DNA of 64,000 nucleotides from FEN-1297 sp963843605 (GTDB lineage: Bacteria > Bacteroidota > Ignavibacteria > Ignavibacteriales > Ignavibacteriaceae), in NCBI GenBank assembly GCA_963843605.1, contig CAWJLA010000010.1, positions 620,001 to 684,000 on the forward strand, written 5' to 3'. How positions within the stretch are numbered: the first letter of the stretch is position 1; every line of letters begins with the position of its first letter. The position numbers and the translations under genes are program-made. The notes beneath the pieces were generated by a model. That model was not told where the DNA came from. It ran no database searches and saw only the letters and a list, made by a program, of their open reading frames with translations. Shown piece after piece: positions 53,967-62,190 of the stretch.

Positions 53967-56426
53967 TTAAGCGATTTCCTTCTCCAGCTCTTCTTGAACC
54001 CTGGTGGTTAGGGTATCGTAATTAAGTCCGTCCGGGTAAATCGGTCGGAGGAATTTAACATTGATTTTTTTCCAAGGCCTGGGGAAAATACTCCCTCTGG
54101 GCAGTGCCAGGTTTGCTCCGTTTATTGAAACAGGCACTACCGGCACATTAAGTTCGCGGCTTAAAATAGCAAACGATTTTTTAAATTCGCCTATTTGCCC
54201 TGTGTACGTTCTAGTTCCTTCAGGAAAAATTATAATGTTCTTTCCGCTTTTCAATACAGCGGCAAGCTTCTGGAGCGATTGTTTTAAATCTCTATTAATA
54301 TCCATTACTATTACGTTATTCCTGTCGGCAAGTGCTTTTATAAATTTATTGCGAACATGTTTTTCTTTAGCGTAGAAATACGTATTCTTCATTACTTTGT
54401 TCTTTAAGAATACCGAAACAAAAAGTCCGTCGAAAAAACTCTGATGATTAGGAGTGATTATAAACGGTCCATTGGGAATATTTTCTGTCCCCTCGCCTTT
54501 TATTCTGAAATAAAATCTAAAAAATATTTTTGAAGTATTTTTAAACAAATTTTGAGTAAACCAGCTTCTGGGTAGTTTCAGATCTATTTTTTCTTTGAAT
54601 ATTTCCGCCCACTTAACGGACTCAACACTTAGTTTATTCTTCTTTTCTTTCATGAACAGAGACAATTTTTCGACCGTAGGATGATGTATGAATATATCGT
54701 CGTGTACCTTTATGCCGAAAGTGGATTCCAGAAATACCTGGAGATTAACTTTATCCAGTGAATCCAGACCCAAATCTATTTCAAAATGATCATCGGGCTC
54801 TATCTCACTTTTCTTTTGCTCTTTAAGAAAATCCCTGATCACACTGTACTCTTCATATTCGGGGGCGTAATTATCTTTTTTCTTTTTTGTTTTATCGGTT
54901 TCAACAATTGCTGAAAGCTTATACCTTTGAATCTTACCGAGCCTTGTTTTAGGCAATTCGTTTTTGCACAGAACAAATTTTGTAATCTTTTTATACGGAG
55001 CAGCCGACTTGTTATACTTATCAATAACTTCCCATCGAAATAATTCTTCCAGGTTATGAACCGTCTTTTCCTTCAATTTAATGAAGTCCGGACATACGGC
55101 AGCAGTCAAGGAATCGTTCCGCATAAAGACCCCTACTTCGGAAACAAATTCGGACTGAAGTTTAATTTTATTTTCAATTTCTTCCGGATTAATATTTTTG
55201 CCGTTTGAAAGGACGATTATCTCTTTGGATCTTCCGGTAATATAGATATAGCCTTCATTATCAACATGACCAAGATCTCCCGTATACAGCCATCCGTCTT
55301 TTATTACCTGGGCAGTTTCTTCCGGTCTGTTATAATACCCCTTCATAACGCATCTGCCCCTTACAATTATCTCTCCGTTAAGGGTCTTAACATCAAGTCC
55401 TGGCAGAAGCTGTCCGGCAGAACCGATTTTCCATTTACCGGGTCTGGTAAATGTAATCATGGGTGCCGTTTCCGTCATACCGAAACCTTCAAGCATTTCA
55501 AAGCCTAAAGTTTTGAATATCCTTGCGATTTCTTCGTCAAGCTTTGCTCCGCCGCATACCATATATTCAACGTTGCCCCCGAACTTGGCGTGTACTTTTT
55601 TGAATATGGTCTTGGAAAATTTCCTGGAATTAATAACTTTAGCCAAACGGAAGAAAGTTTTAGCAATTATGCTTTTATTTATTTGAGCTAAAATACCCAT
55701 TGCTATTGCGGAATATAACCGGGGAACACCTATGATTATAGCAATTTTATTTTTCTGAAGCGTAGATATTATATCTTCGGAGGTCATCGAAGGCGAAAAT
55801 GCTATTTTTGCACCTGCCGATAAAGGAATAATCAAAGTACCCATAAGCGGGAAAATATGATGAAATGGTAAAAGAGCTAATACGTTCCTATACTCGTTAA
55901 AAATCAGGACATGCTCCGTAACTCCTGCTATATTTACGGATAAGTTATCGAATGAAAGCATCACTCCCTTCGGAGAACCTGTAGTTCCGGAAGTATAAAT
56001 TATAACTGCGGTATCATCGTTATCAGCAAAATTCAGTTCATCCGATTTATAAGTACCAAGATCATACAGGAGTTCTTCAAAAACATAAATCTTAATTTCA
56101 TAATTTACTTGCTTTACGGCTTCCTTTAAAACAGAGAACGAGGAGGAAGAAGTAAAAATAATTTCGGCTCTGCAGTCATTTAATATATATGCTATTTCTT
56201 CGGGAGTTGCTAGATAATCAATAGGTACCGCAACCGATTTATTTTTCCATGCGGAAAAAAAAGCATAAGCCCATTCAGGCCGGTTCTCCGAAAAAATGGC
56301 AATTTTGGATATAGGAACGGATGAATATAATTCGGAAAAATAATTGATATGTTTGAGAAGATCGTTGTAACTAATTACTTCATTAAGCCAAACAAAAGCA
56401 GTTTTATTGCCGGATTTTATTTGCAA
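53967..56426 (-). CDS. AMP-forming acyl ligase-ACP-acyltransferase fusion
   Basis: An 819-residue, three-part enzyme. Residues 1-505 are an acyl-activating AMP ligase with YTSGTTGSPKG (144-154), GFGMTETAPM (315-323 region), YTGDLGHVDNEGY (381-393) and the terminal Lys in LGKIQ (K498). Residues about 528-595 form an acyl carrier with GLDSLD, the phosphopantetheine Ser at 556. Residues about 620-810 are a PlsC-type acyltransferase with NHQSFFD (660-666) and FPEGTRT (734-740). A plausible role is to activate a fatty acid, load it onto the built-in carrier and transfer it to lysophospholipid. E. coli Aas has ligase and PlsC parts in the opposite order and no ACP. The activity is inferred. Confidence 0.88.
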   Translation of the reverse strand: MQIKSGNKTAFVWLNEVISYNDLLKHINYFSELYSSVPISKIAIFSENRPEWAYAFFSAWKNKSVAVPIDYLATPEEIAYILNDCRAEIIFTSSSSFSVLKEAVKQVNYEIKIYVFEELLYDLGTYKSDELNFADNDDTAVIIYTSGTTGSPKGVMLSFDNLSVNIAGVTEHVLIFNEYRNVLALLPFHHIFPLMGTLIIPLSAGAKIAFSPSMTSEDIISTLQKNKIAIIIGVPRLYSAIAMGILAQINKSIIAKTFFRLAKVINSRKFSKTIFKKVHAKFGGNVEYMVCGGAKLDEEIARIFKTLGFEMLEGFGMTETAPMITFTRPGKWKIGSAGQLLPGLDVKTLNGEIIVRGRCVMKGYYNRPEETAQVIKDGWLYTGDLGHVDNEGYIYITGRSKEIIVLSNGKNINPEEIENKIKLQSEFVSEVGVFMRNDSLTAAVCPDFIKLKEKTVHNLEELFRWEVIDKYNKSAAPYKKITKFVLCKNELPKTRLGKIQRYKLSAIVETDKTKKKKDNYAPEYEEYSVIRDFLKEQKKSEIEPDDHFEIDLGLDSLDKVNLQVFLESTFGIKVHDDIFIHHPTVEKLSLFMKEKKNKLSVESVKWAEIFKEKIDLKLPRSWFTQNLFKNTSKIFFRFYFRIKGEGTENIPNGPFIITPNHQSFFDGLFVSVFLKNKVMKNTYFYAKEKHVRNKFIKALADRNNVIVMDINRDLKQSLQKLAAVLKSGKNIIIFPEGTRTYTGQIGEFKKSFAILSRELNVPVVPVSINGANLALPRGSIFPRPWKKINVKFLRPIYPDGLNYDTLTTRVQEELEKEIA

Positions 56427-56650
56427 ACAATTCCCTATTTAAGATATAAAACATACAATTATACTTAATTTAATTCTTTTTGTAAAGCATAATCGCCGTC
56501 GATAATTACCTTCTCCACGGTAATAAATACATGCAACTGCGAGCAAAGAGATTGAATAGTTAATTCCCATAACAACAACAGTCCAAAGAAGTACAGCGGA
56601 TAAAAAGCATGATAACGTTTTAATGTTAGTTTCCCATTTTAATTAAAATT
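56427..56650. other. Gap with a start-less open frame on the minus strand
   Basis: The minus frame from about 56640 to 56440 is open for ~65 codons and reads like a membrane-protein end (LSAVLLWTVVVMGINYSISL, then ACIYYRGEGNYRRRL). It lacks a credible start and begins right behind the esterase stop. It may be a remnant of a lost transporter gene. No other feature is seen. Confidence 0.25.
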
Positions 56651-57739
56651 CTATTTTGTCAATCCGTATTCCTCAATTGACTTAATTATTTGATCAGCCA
56701 TTTTTTTATGAGTTGAAACCGACGGGTGTCCGTTTGCCGCATATCCGCCGGGGAAATAATCGAACTGCGAATAATAAATATCTTTATGCCCGTCTGCTTT
56801 TTCCTTATTAACAATTTGATGAACATTTACTCTTATCCAATCCGGGTAAGCAGCTACGGCTAATATTTTAACTCCGGGATAAACGCTTCTTACAGTTTTC
56901 AAAAAATCGTGATAACCTTTCCTGAATACTGCCGAATTGCTGTCGCTAATAGTATTATCTTTTCCCTTAAGTCCAGACATATCATTTAATCCGAGACAGA
57001 TTATAACAAGCTGCGGAACCCATTGCTTAAAATTCCATTTAGGTTCGGGCTTTTCCATTAACGTGCGATCAAAATAATGCAGCATTGATATATCGAAATC
57101 ACCCTGCCAGTCGCACACCATACCTATGCCGGATCTCGCGGTTAAATGGTATTGTGCGTCGAAATGCCTCGCTATTATTGGGGCAAAACCCTTATCGATA
57201 TTAGTAACAACAAATTTATCTTCCCACTGCATTTCGGGAAGAACGGCTTCATTGCCCTCTGCAGCAGTAAAAGAATTGCCCACGAACTCGATTTTAAGTT
57301 TTGGTTTGTCCTTAGGAATGTAAAGCTGCGCTCCGTCATCTAAGATTAAACCCGAGAAAGTAAATACTTCGCCGAAAGAAATATTCCTTTTGGCAAAACG
57401 AAATGTATGCCTGCCGGCGGGAAGATCTTTAACAAGTACATAATCCGTTTCTCCTTTTACAGCTCCGCGGAAAATGCAGTTCAATTTTCCGTCTATATAC
57501 ACGTTATAATAATTTATATTATCATCCATGCGGACACCGATGCTGGTGCCGCTGAACTCAGCATAAACATAGACCCCGGGCCACGATTGTTCGGGGTGAA
57601 GCGGATCATTCATATCCCATCTTCCGTAGTATTGAATGTTCCGATTATTTGCATGTATAAAAATGGAACCGTAAACCATATTATTTAATTCCGCAATTTG
57701 TATTAAGAGAAAGAAGAAATAAACAATGTATTTTTTCAT
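56651..57739 (-). CDS. Exported SGNH-hydrolase, CE2-like esterase
   Basis: The 362-residue product has a signal peptide (about 1-24) and an N-terminal jelly-roll part (about 25-145: GRWDMNDP, WPGVYVYAEFSGTSIGVRMDD) followed by an SGNH domain. Catalytic blocks are VGNSFTAAEG (about 152-161; GNS instead of GDS), GIGMVCD, GLNDMSG (about 251-257) and NGHPSVSTHKKMAD (about 336-349). This two-domain layout matches acetyl-xylan/glucomannan esterases of carbohydrate esterase family 2. It probably removes acetyl groups from plant or microbial polysaccharide outside the cell. It stands alone. Confidence 0.8.
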   Translation of the reverse strand: MKKYIVYFFFLLIQIAELNNMVYGSIFIHANNRNIQYYGRWDMNDPLHPEQSWPGVYVYAEFSGTSIGVRMDDNINYYNVYIDGKLNCIFRGAVKGETDYVLVKDLPAGRHTFRFAKRNISFGEVFTFSGLILDDGAQLYIPKDKPKLKIEFVGNSFTAAEGNEAVLPEMQWEDKFVVTNIDKGFAPIIARHFDAQYHLTARSGIGMVCDWQGDFDISMLHYFDRTLMEKPEPKWNFKQWVPQLVIICLGLNDMSGLKGKDNTISDSNSAVFRKGYHDFLKTVRSVYPGVKILAVAAYPDWIRVNVHQIVNKEKADGHKDIYYSQFDYFPGGYAANGHPSVSTHKKMADQIIKSIEEYGLTK

Positions 57740-57887
57740 TATAATTCTTCCTGCTTATTAAACCGGGTAATAAAATATGTGAATTATTACATACCGGCAT
57801 TCCGCTTTCAATACCTTACTTAAAAAATATTCTTCGCGGATAATTTAGTAATAAAGTTAAAAAGACAAAAGGAAGTGTAAATATTGA

Positions 57888-57918
57888 AAATAAAAAGGGC
57901 GGTAATAATTAACCGCCC
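57888..57918 (-). terminator. Intrinsic terminator of the chemotaxis receptor gene
   Basis: Minus-strand stem GGGCGGT (57918-57912) with ACCGCCC (57903-57897), perfect seven pairs, loop of eight, then CTTTTTATTTT. It begins 40 bases after the receptor stop. Confidence 0.85.
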
Positions 57919-57957
57919 GTGAAGAATGGAAAACTTTGAAATTTCGCAAAAGTACTG

Positions 57958-60234
57958 TCAATAAGTAATTGCCATACTATTGTCGAAACTCTTTATTTGT
58001 TCCGAAGCCCTAATATTTTTACCGAATTCGTCGTTAGCGTTAAGTTTAAACTTATTTACAAGTTCCTGAAGTTTAAATGTCAGTTGAGTTAAGTCTTCGG
58101 CAGCCTTTGCTATCTGCGAACTGCCTACGGCCGATTCCTGAGTTACATTGCTGATGCTGTCAACATTTTTACTGATTTCCTCTGCAGTAGAGGATTGTTG
58201 TTCGCTAGTAGCGGCTACCTGATTAACCAAATCGGATACGCTGTTTGTACCGTTCAAAATATCCTTAAGAACCAAATCGACCTCTTCGGTAAGTTTCATG
58301 CCTTCTTCAACGGATAATTTCGCCTCGTTCATAGAATTATCCGCATCCTTAACTTCCTTCTGTATTGATTTGATTGTTTCTGCAATTTCTTTTGTAGCTT
58401 TAGTAGTTCTTTCGGCAAGTTTTCTGACTTCATCTGCAACCACAGCAAAACCTCTACCCTGTTCCCCTGCTCTTGCGGCTTCGATGGCTGCATTTAGAGC
58501 CAGCAGGTTTGTTTGGTCCGCTATATCATTTATCACCAAAGTAATTTCACCTATTTGATCCGTCTTTCCCGTAAGAGATGTAATTATTCTTGCGGTCTCC
58601 GATGAGGCTTCAACAATACGGTTCATTCCCTTCTTGGTATTATCTGTTTTTTCCGAACCGATTTTTGCAGCATTACTGGCATCAACTGACATATTGGAAA
58701 CTTCGGATATATTTTTTGCTGTTTCCATAATCGTTCTTGTCATTTCCTCTACGGAACCGGCTACTTCGGTAATTTGAGATGTTTGTTCATGCGCTCCTGC
58801 AGCCATTTGTTCAGATGACGACGAGATTTCTTCCGCAGCACTTGCTGTTGCCTGAATTGCTTCCTTTACTTTCTCGATAGTTTTATTCAAATCGCCGATC
58901 ATTTTATTGATATTCATCCCCAGTTCGTATAAATCGCTATTATTATCTATATGAATTTCTGCAGTAAAATCGCCGTCGGCAACTCTTGCAATAGCTTCCG
59001 CAATGGGTGCCATCTGTGTATTTAAATAGTCCTTTTGTTCTGCTTCAATATCCCTAAAGTCGGTGAAGAAAACGAATATTCCGATTAACTCACCTTTGCT
59101 ATTATTAATAGGACCGGAATATATAAGAACAGGAACCTTTTCACCCTTATGAGTGGTTATTAAATTTTTTTCGCCTTTGATAAAATCTCCGTTTATTGCT
59201 CTTCTTGTTATATCATCCTTTAGTAAAACATCTTTAACTTTAGACTTACCGTTAATTTCATCCGGGGTTTTATTAATTTCCATAAGATCGCACGCAGCAT
59301 TGTTAATATATCGTATTGTATAATCCAGGTTCGCCATAAAAAATGCGCCGTTTATTCCGTCCTGAAAACTTCTAGATCTGGCAATCTCATCTTTTATCTG
59401 ATTTATCATGAAATTGAAAGAATGCGTAAGAGTTCCGATTTCATCATTTCTGTCAGTTTCGAGAAGCGAATCAAAATTACCGCTGATAATATCGTTAGTA
59501 CTTTTATCCAAACGTTTAATTGGTTTGACTATAATTTTATTAAGCAGCGGAATAAACCCGAACACAAGTAGAATGCTCATGATTATAGTAACTAATGTAA
59601 AACTCTTAGAATCGGCTACGGATTTTAACGCATTTTCATTAAATGCGGCAGCCTTGTTTTCATTTATAGTCACTAATTTTTTGAGACTGATTTTAGCCGC
59701 ATCAAACTTATTTAAAGTTTCGTCAGAAAGGTTATTGACCTGAACAATTAAAGTATCGATATATTTATTTCTTTTCCCCCCGTTTTTAGACACAAGTGCG
59801 TCAATCTTTTTTTGAAGCAGAACTACTTCATGGTCGGATGCCTTCCACGAGTTCCAATCGGGTATAAATTTATTCCATAGGCTGTCTTCTACCGGAGTTT
59901 TTTTCAGAGGGGCATATATTTTCCAAGCATCGTCAGCCCTTTTAAACGCGTCGCCTATTGATTCGTAAATTGAATTTCTGATATTTGTATTTTTTAAATC
60001 CTGATTTAGAATTGCTCTTTCCGCGCTTAATACTGAGGTTTCAGCCTGGTACAATGTAAGACATGAGTGAATACTCGGCAGGATATTATATCCTAATTCT
60101 TTAATCGTACCTGTTTGTTTATTTAAATTGACATAACCTATATATCCGTTTATCACCGTAATTAAAATAATAACAACAAAAGCGAGTATTAATTTTGTTA
60201 TTATTTTTCTGTTATTCAGAATTTTAAAAGTCAT
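57958..60234 (-). CDS. Methyl-accepting chemotaxis protein with PAS domain between two HAMP domains
   Basis: A 758-residue membrane receptor signalling to CheA/CheW. In order: TM1 (about 12-32), a four-helix-bundle type periplasmic sensor (about 33-210), TM2 (about 213-232), HAMP (about 233-285, with KPIKRLDKSTNDIISGNF), a PAS domain (about 290-395: FFMANLDYTIRYINNAAC), a second HAMP-like piece (about 405-455), and the cytoplasmic signalling hairpin with the highly conserved tip AARAGEQGRGFAVVADEVRK. Methylation-region glutamates and glutamines flank it. The C-terminus ends without a CheR-tether pentapeptide. The ligand is unknown; PAS may bind heme, flavin or a small molecule. Confidence 0.93.
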   Translation of the reverse strand: MTFKILNNRKIITKLILAFVVIILITVINGYIGYVNLNKQTGTIKELGYNILPSIHSCLTLYQAETSVLSAERAILNQDLKNTNIRNSIYESIGDAFKRADDAWKIYAPLKKTPVEDSLWNKFIPDWNSWKASDHEVVLLQKKIDALVSKNGGKRNKYIDTLIVQVNNLSDETLNKFDAAKISLKKLVTINENKAAAFNENALKSVADSKSFTLVTIIMSILLVFGFIPLLNKIIVKPIKRLDKSTNDIISGNFDSLLETDRNDEIGTLTHSFNFMINQIKDEIARSRSFQDGINGAFFMANLDYTIRYINNAACDLMEINKTPDEINGKSKVKDVLLKDDITRRAINGDFIKGEKNLITTHKGEKVPVLIYSGPINNSKGELIGIFVFFTDFRDIEAEQKDYLNTQMAPIAEAIARVADGDFTAEIHIDNNSDLYELGMNINKMIGDLNKTIEKVKEAIQATASAAEEISSSSEQMAAGAHEQTSQITEVAGSVEEMTRTIMETAKNISEVSNMSVDASNAAKIGSEKTDNTKKGMNRIVEASSETARIITSLTGKTDQIGEITLVINDIADQTNLLALNAAIEAARAGEQGRGFAVVADEVRKLAERTTKATKEIAETIKSIQKEVKDADNSMNEAKLSVEEGMKLTEEVDLVLKDILNGTNSVSDLVNQVAATSEQQSSTAEEISKNVDSISNVTQESAVGSSQIAKAAEDLTQLTFKLQELVNKFKLNANDEFGKNIRASEQIKSFDNSMAITY

Positions 60235-60475
60235 TTTAAGCTCCTCAGTATTATATCTGCAATTTGAAACAAAATATTCCCCCGGTTATTTCCATTATCG
60301 CAAATTAATATATAATTTTTAGACTGATTCTGTTACTTATTCAATAGAAATCAAATAAATTACTCAAGTTGACCGCCTGGTTTTATATATCATTAAAACA
60401 GTTCGAAATATTTATATTTTTTTCAATAACCCGAGAATTAATTCGCGGGTTAATGAAAAGGGAAAAAAGTTTTTT
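60235..60475. other. AT-rich stretch upstream of the chemotaxis receptor
   Basis: No gene. It must carry the receptor's minus-strand promoter; a convincing pair of boxes was not identified. Confidence 0.35.
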
Positions 60476-60477
60476 GT

Positions 60478-60513
60478 AACCGTTGAACCTACCGGTAGGC
60501 AGGTTCAACGGTT
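60478..60513 (+). repeat. Perfect 13-bp hairpin with T-run, no gene upstream
   Basis: AACCGTTGAACCT (60478-60490) pairs with AGGTTCAACGGTT (60501-60513), followed by TTT. The loop CCTACCGGTAGGCAGG-type core is itself palindromic and resembles the hairpin near 12020. As a terminator it would act on plus-strand transcription, but no plus-strand gene lies in the preceding region, so a mobile palindrome is more likely. Confidence 0.6.
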
Positions 60514-60575
60514 TTTCACTCCCCAAATATTTAGGCGGCCAACTAGAGTAAATTATAAATTTTAAAAATCTGAAT

Positions 60576-60627
60576 TGTTAAACAGTTATCTATAAAATGT
60601 ATTTATTGATGATATGCTGTTAAACAG
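60576..60627. promoter_or_regulatory. Two TGTTAAACAG repeats 42 bases apart
   Basis: TGTTAAACAG occurs at 60576-60585 and 60618-60627; the second is part of CTGTTAAACAG, a palindrome with one central base. Spacing is four helical turns. They lie 165-216 bases before the MFS gene. A regulator operator pair is possible; no regulator gene is adjacent. Confidence 0.25.
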
Positions 60628-60740
60628 AATTTAGTGTGGTTGTATAAGATGTGTCTTTTAAACTAATTTGATTTTTATTTATTGCTTCCAAGGATATTTA
60701 TCATTTATTCTTACCGGTTTTGGCCGGGTGACTTAAATAT

Positions 60741-60771
60741 TTTCGCGCATATAAAAAAACATTTATATTTG
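60741..60771 (+). promoter_or_regulatory. Candidate promoter of the MFS transporter gene
   Basis: TATATTTG (60764-60771) is a good TAnnTTTG box; TTTC (60741-60744) is an imperfect upstream element at 19 bases. The predicted start leaves a leader of about 15 bases before the ATG at 60792. Confidence 0.4.
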
Positions 60772-60791
60772 AAGCTTTCAATTTTGACGGT

Positions 60792-62051
60792 ATGGAATTT
60801 AATTTAAAAACAGACGATGCATACGCATCTCTTAAAATAAAAGACTTCAGACAATTTGTAGTTGCCAGATTTCTTCTGACTTTCGGTATTCAAATGCAGT
60901 CGGTAATAGTCGGGTGGCAGATATACGAATTAACTCACGATGCTCTTTCGCTGGGAATGATAGGGCTAACTGAAGCAATTCCGTTTATGAGTATTACATT
61001 AATAGCCGGACATGTAGCGGATGGAGTAAGCAGAAAAAAGATAATTTTATTCTCCAACGTGGTTTATCTTTTATGCGCCGCTTCTTTATTTCTCGTTTCC
61101 ACATCTTTTCATTATTTGCTAATGCGGGACGGAATTATTCCGATATATGCAATCATTTTTATTACTGGTTTTGCACGCGGGTTTATATCGCCTGCCCAGG
61201 GAGCCTTTTTTGCGCAGCTGATACCAAGAGAACTTTTCGGCAATGCATCTACATGGAATAGTCTTATGTGGCAGGTCGCCGAAGTGAGCGGTCCCGCGGT
61301 GGGCGGTTTAATATACGGATTTTACGGTGTAGGCAGCGCATATTTTCTAGTAGTTTTTATGTGTATTCTCGGATTTTTATTTTATTTAACCGTCAGCAAT
61401 AAACCTTTACCCGAAAGGAAAAATAAAGAGACGGTAAAAAAAAGTCTTTCCGAAGGCTTAAAGTTTGTTTTCAATAATAAAATAATATTCAGCGCAATAT
61501 CGCTTGATATGTTTGCCGTATTTTTCGGCGGGGCCGTTTCGGTATTGCCGATATTTGCGGACAGGATATTACATATCGGCGCAAAAGGTCTGGGCTTTCT
61601 GAGAGCCGCTCCGGCAGTAGGCGCAATTATAATGTCGGTTATACAGGCACATTATCCTTTATTTCAAAAAGCAGGTCGAAATTTATTACTTTGTGTATTC
61701 GGATTCGGTGTTGCGATTATTTTATTCGCGTTATCCAAGTTATTTTTCATTTCTCTTTTTTTATTGTTAGTAAGCGGTATGTTCGACAACGTAAGTGTTG
61801 TTATACGGTCTACGATCATTCAGTTATATACACCCGATGAAATGCGCGGAAGAGTATCGGCAATAAACGGAATATTTATCGGATCTTCGAACGAACTGGG
61901 ATCATTTGAATCCGGAGTTGCTGCCAAGCTTATCGGATTAATACCTTCGGTAATTTTCGGCGGAGGAATGACACTTGTAGTTGTATCAGCGGTAAAAAAA
62001 GCAGCTCCTGTATTAAAAAAATTAAACCTTTCATCCGGCAACACTTTTTAA
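60792..62051 (+). CDS. MFS transporter
   Basis: A 419-residue, 12-helix major facilitator of the MFS_3/EntS-like group: FRQFVVARFLLTFGIQMQSVIVGWQIYELT at the first helix (split), AGHVADGVSRKKI (about 76-88) as the motif-A-like loop, and the PxxR-type turn near RGFISPAQGAFFAQLIPRE (about 128-146). Such members export small molecules or siderophores, but the substrate cannot be deduced. No partner gene is adjacent; the stop is 6 bases before a dispersed repeat copy. Confidence 0.85.
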   Translation: MEFNLKTDDAYASLKIKDFRQFVVARFLLTFGIQMQSVIVGWQIYELTHDALSLGMIGLTEAIPFMSITLIAGHVADGVSRKKIILFSNVVYLLCAASLFLVSTSFHYLLMRDGIIPIYAIIFITGFARGFISPAQGAFFAQLIPRELFGNASTWNSLMWQVAEVSGPAVGGLIYGFYGVGSAYFLVVFMCILGFLFYLTVSNKPLPERKNKETVKKSLSEGLKFVFNNKIIFSAISLDMFAVFFGGAVSVLPIFADRILHIGAKGLGFLRAAPAVGAIIMSVIQAHYPLFQKAGRNLLLCVFGFGVAIILFALSKLFFISLFLLLVSGMFDNVSVVIRSTIIQLYTPDEMRGRVSAINGIFIGSSNELGSFESGVAAKLIGLIPSVIFGGGMTLVVVSAVKKAAPVLKKLNLSSGNTF

Positions 62052-62056
62052 ATATC

Positions 62057-62161
62057 TTAAGGGCACTTCTAAAAACTATTTTTTATAAAAATTCAACGCC
62101 AAGAACGGAAATAATACACAATGTTCACAGAGAATATTTAAGTTTTTAGAAATGCCCTTAA
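62057..62161 (-). repeat. Dispersed ~100-bp repeat, copy 2 (21-bp terminal inverted repeats)
   Basis: Terminal arms TTAAGGGCACTTCTAAAAACT (62057-62077) and AGTTTTTAGAAATGCCCTTAA (62141-62161) are inverted repeats with one mismatch, both ending in TTAA. Read on the minus strand the whole 105 bases align with the copy at 53613-53708. No gene inside; it is MITE-like. Confidence 0.85.
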
Positions 62162-62190
62162 AAAAGGATTAAAAAAATTATACAAGATCT

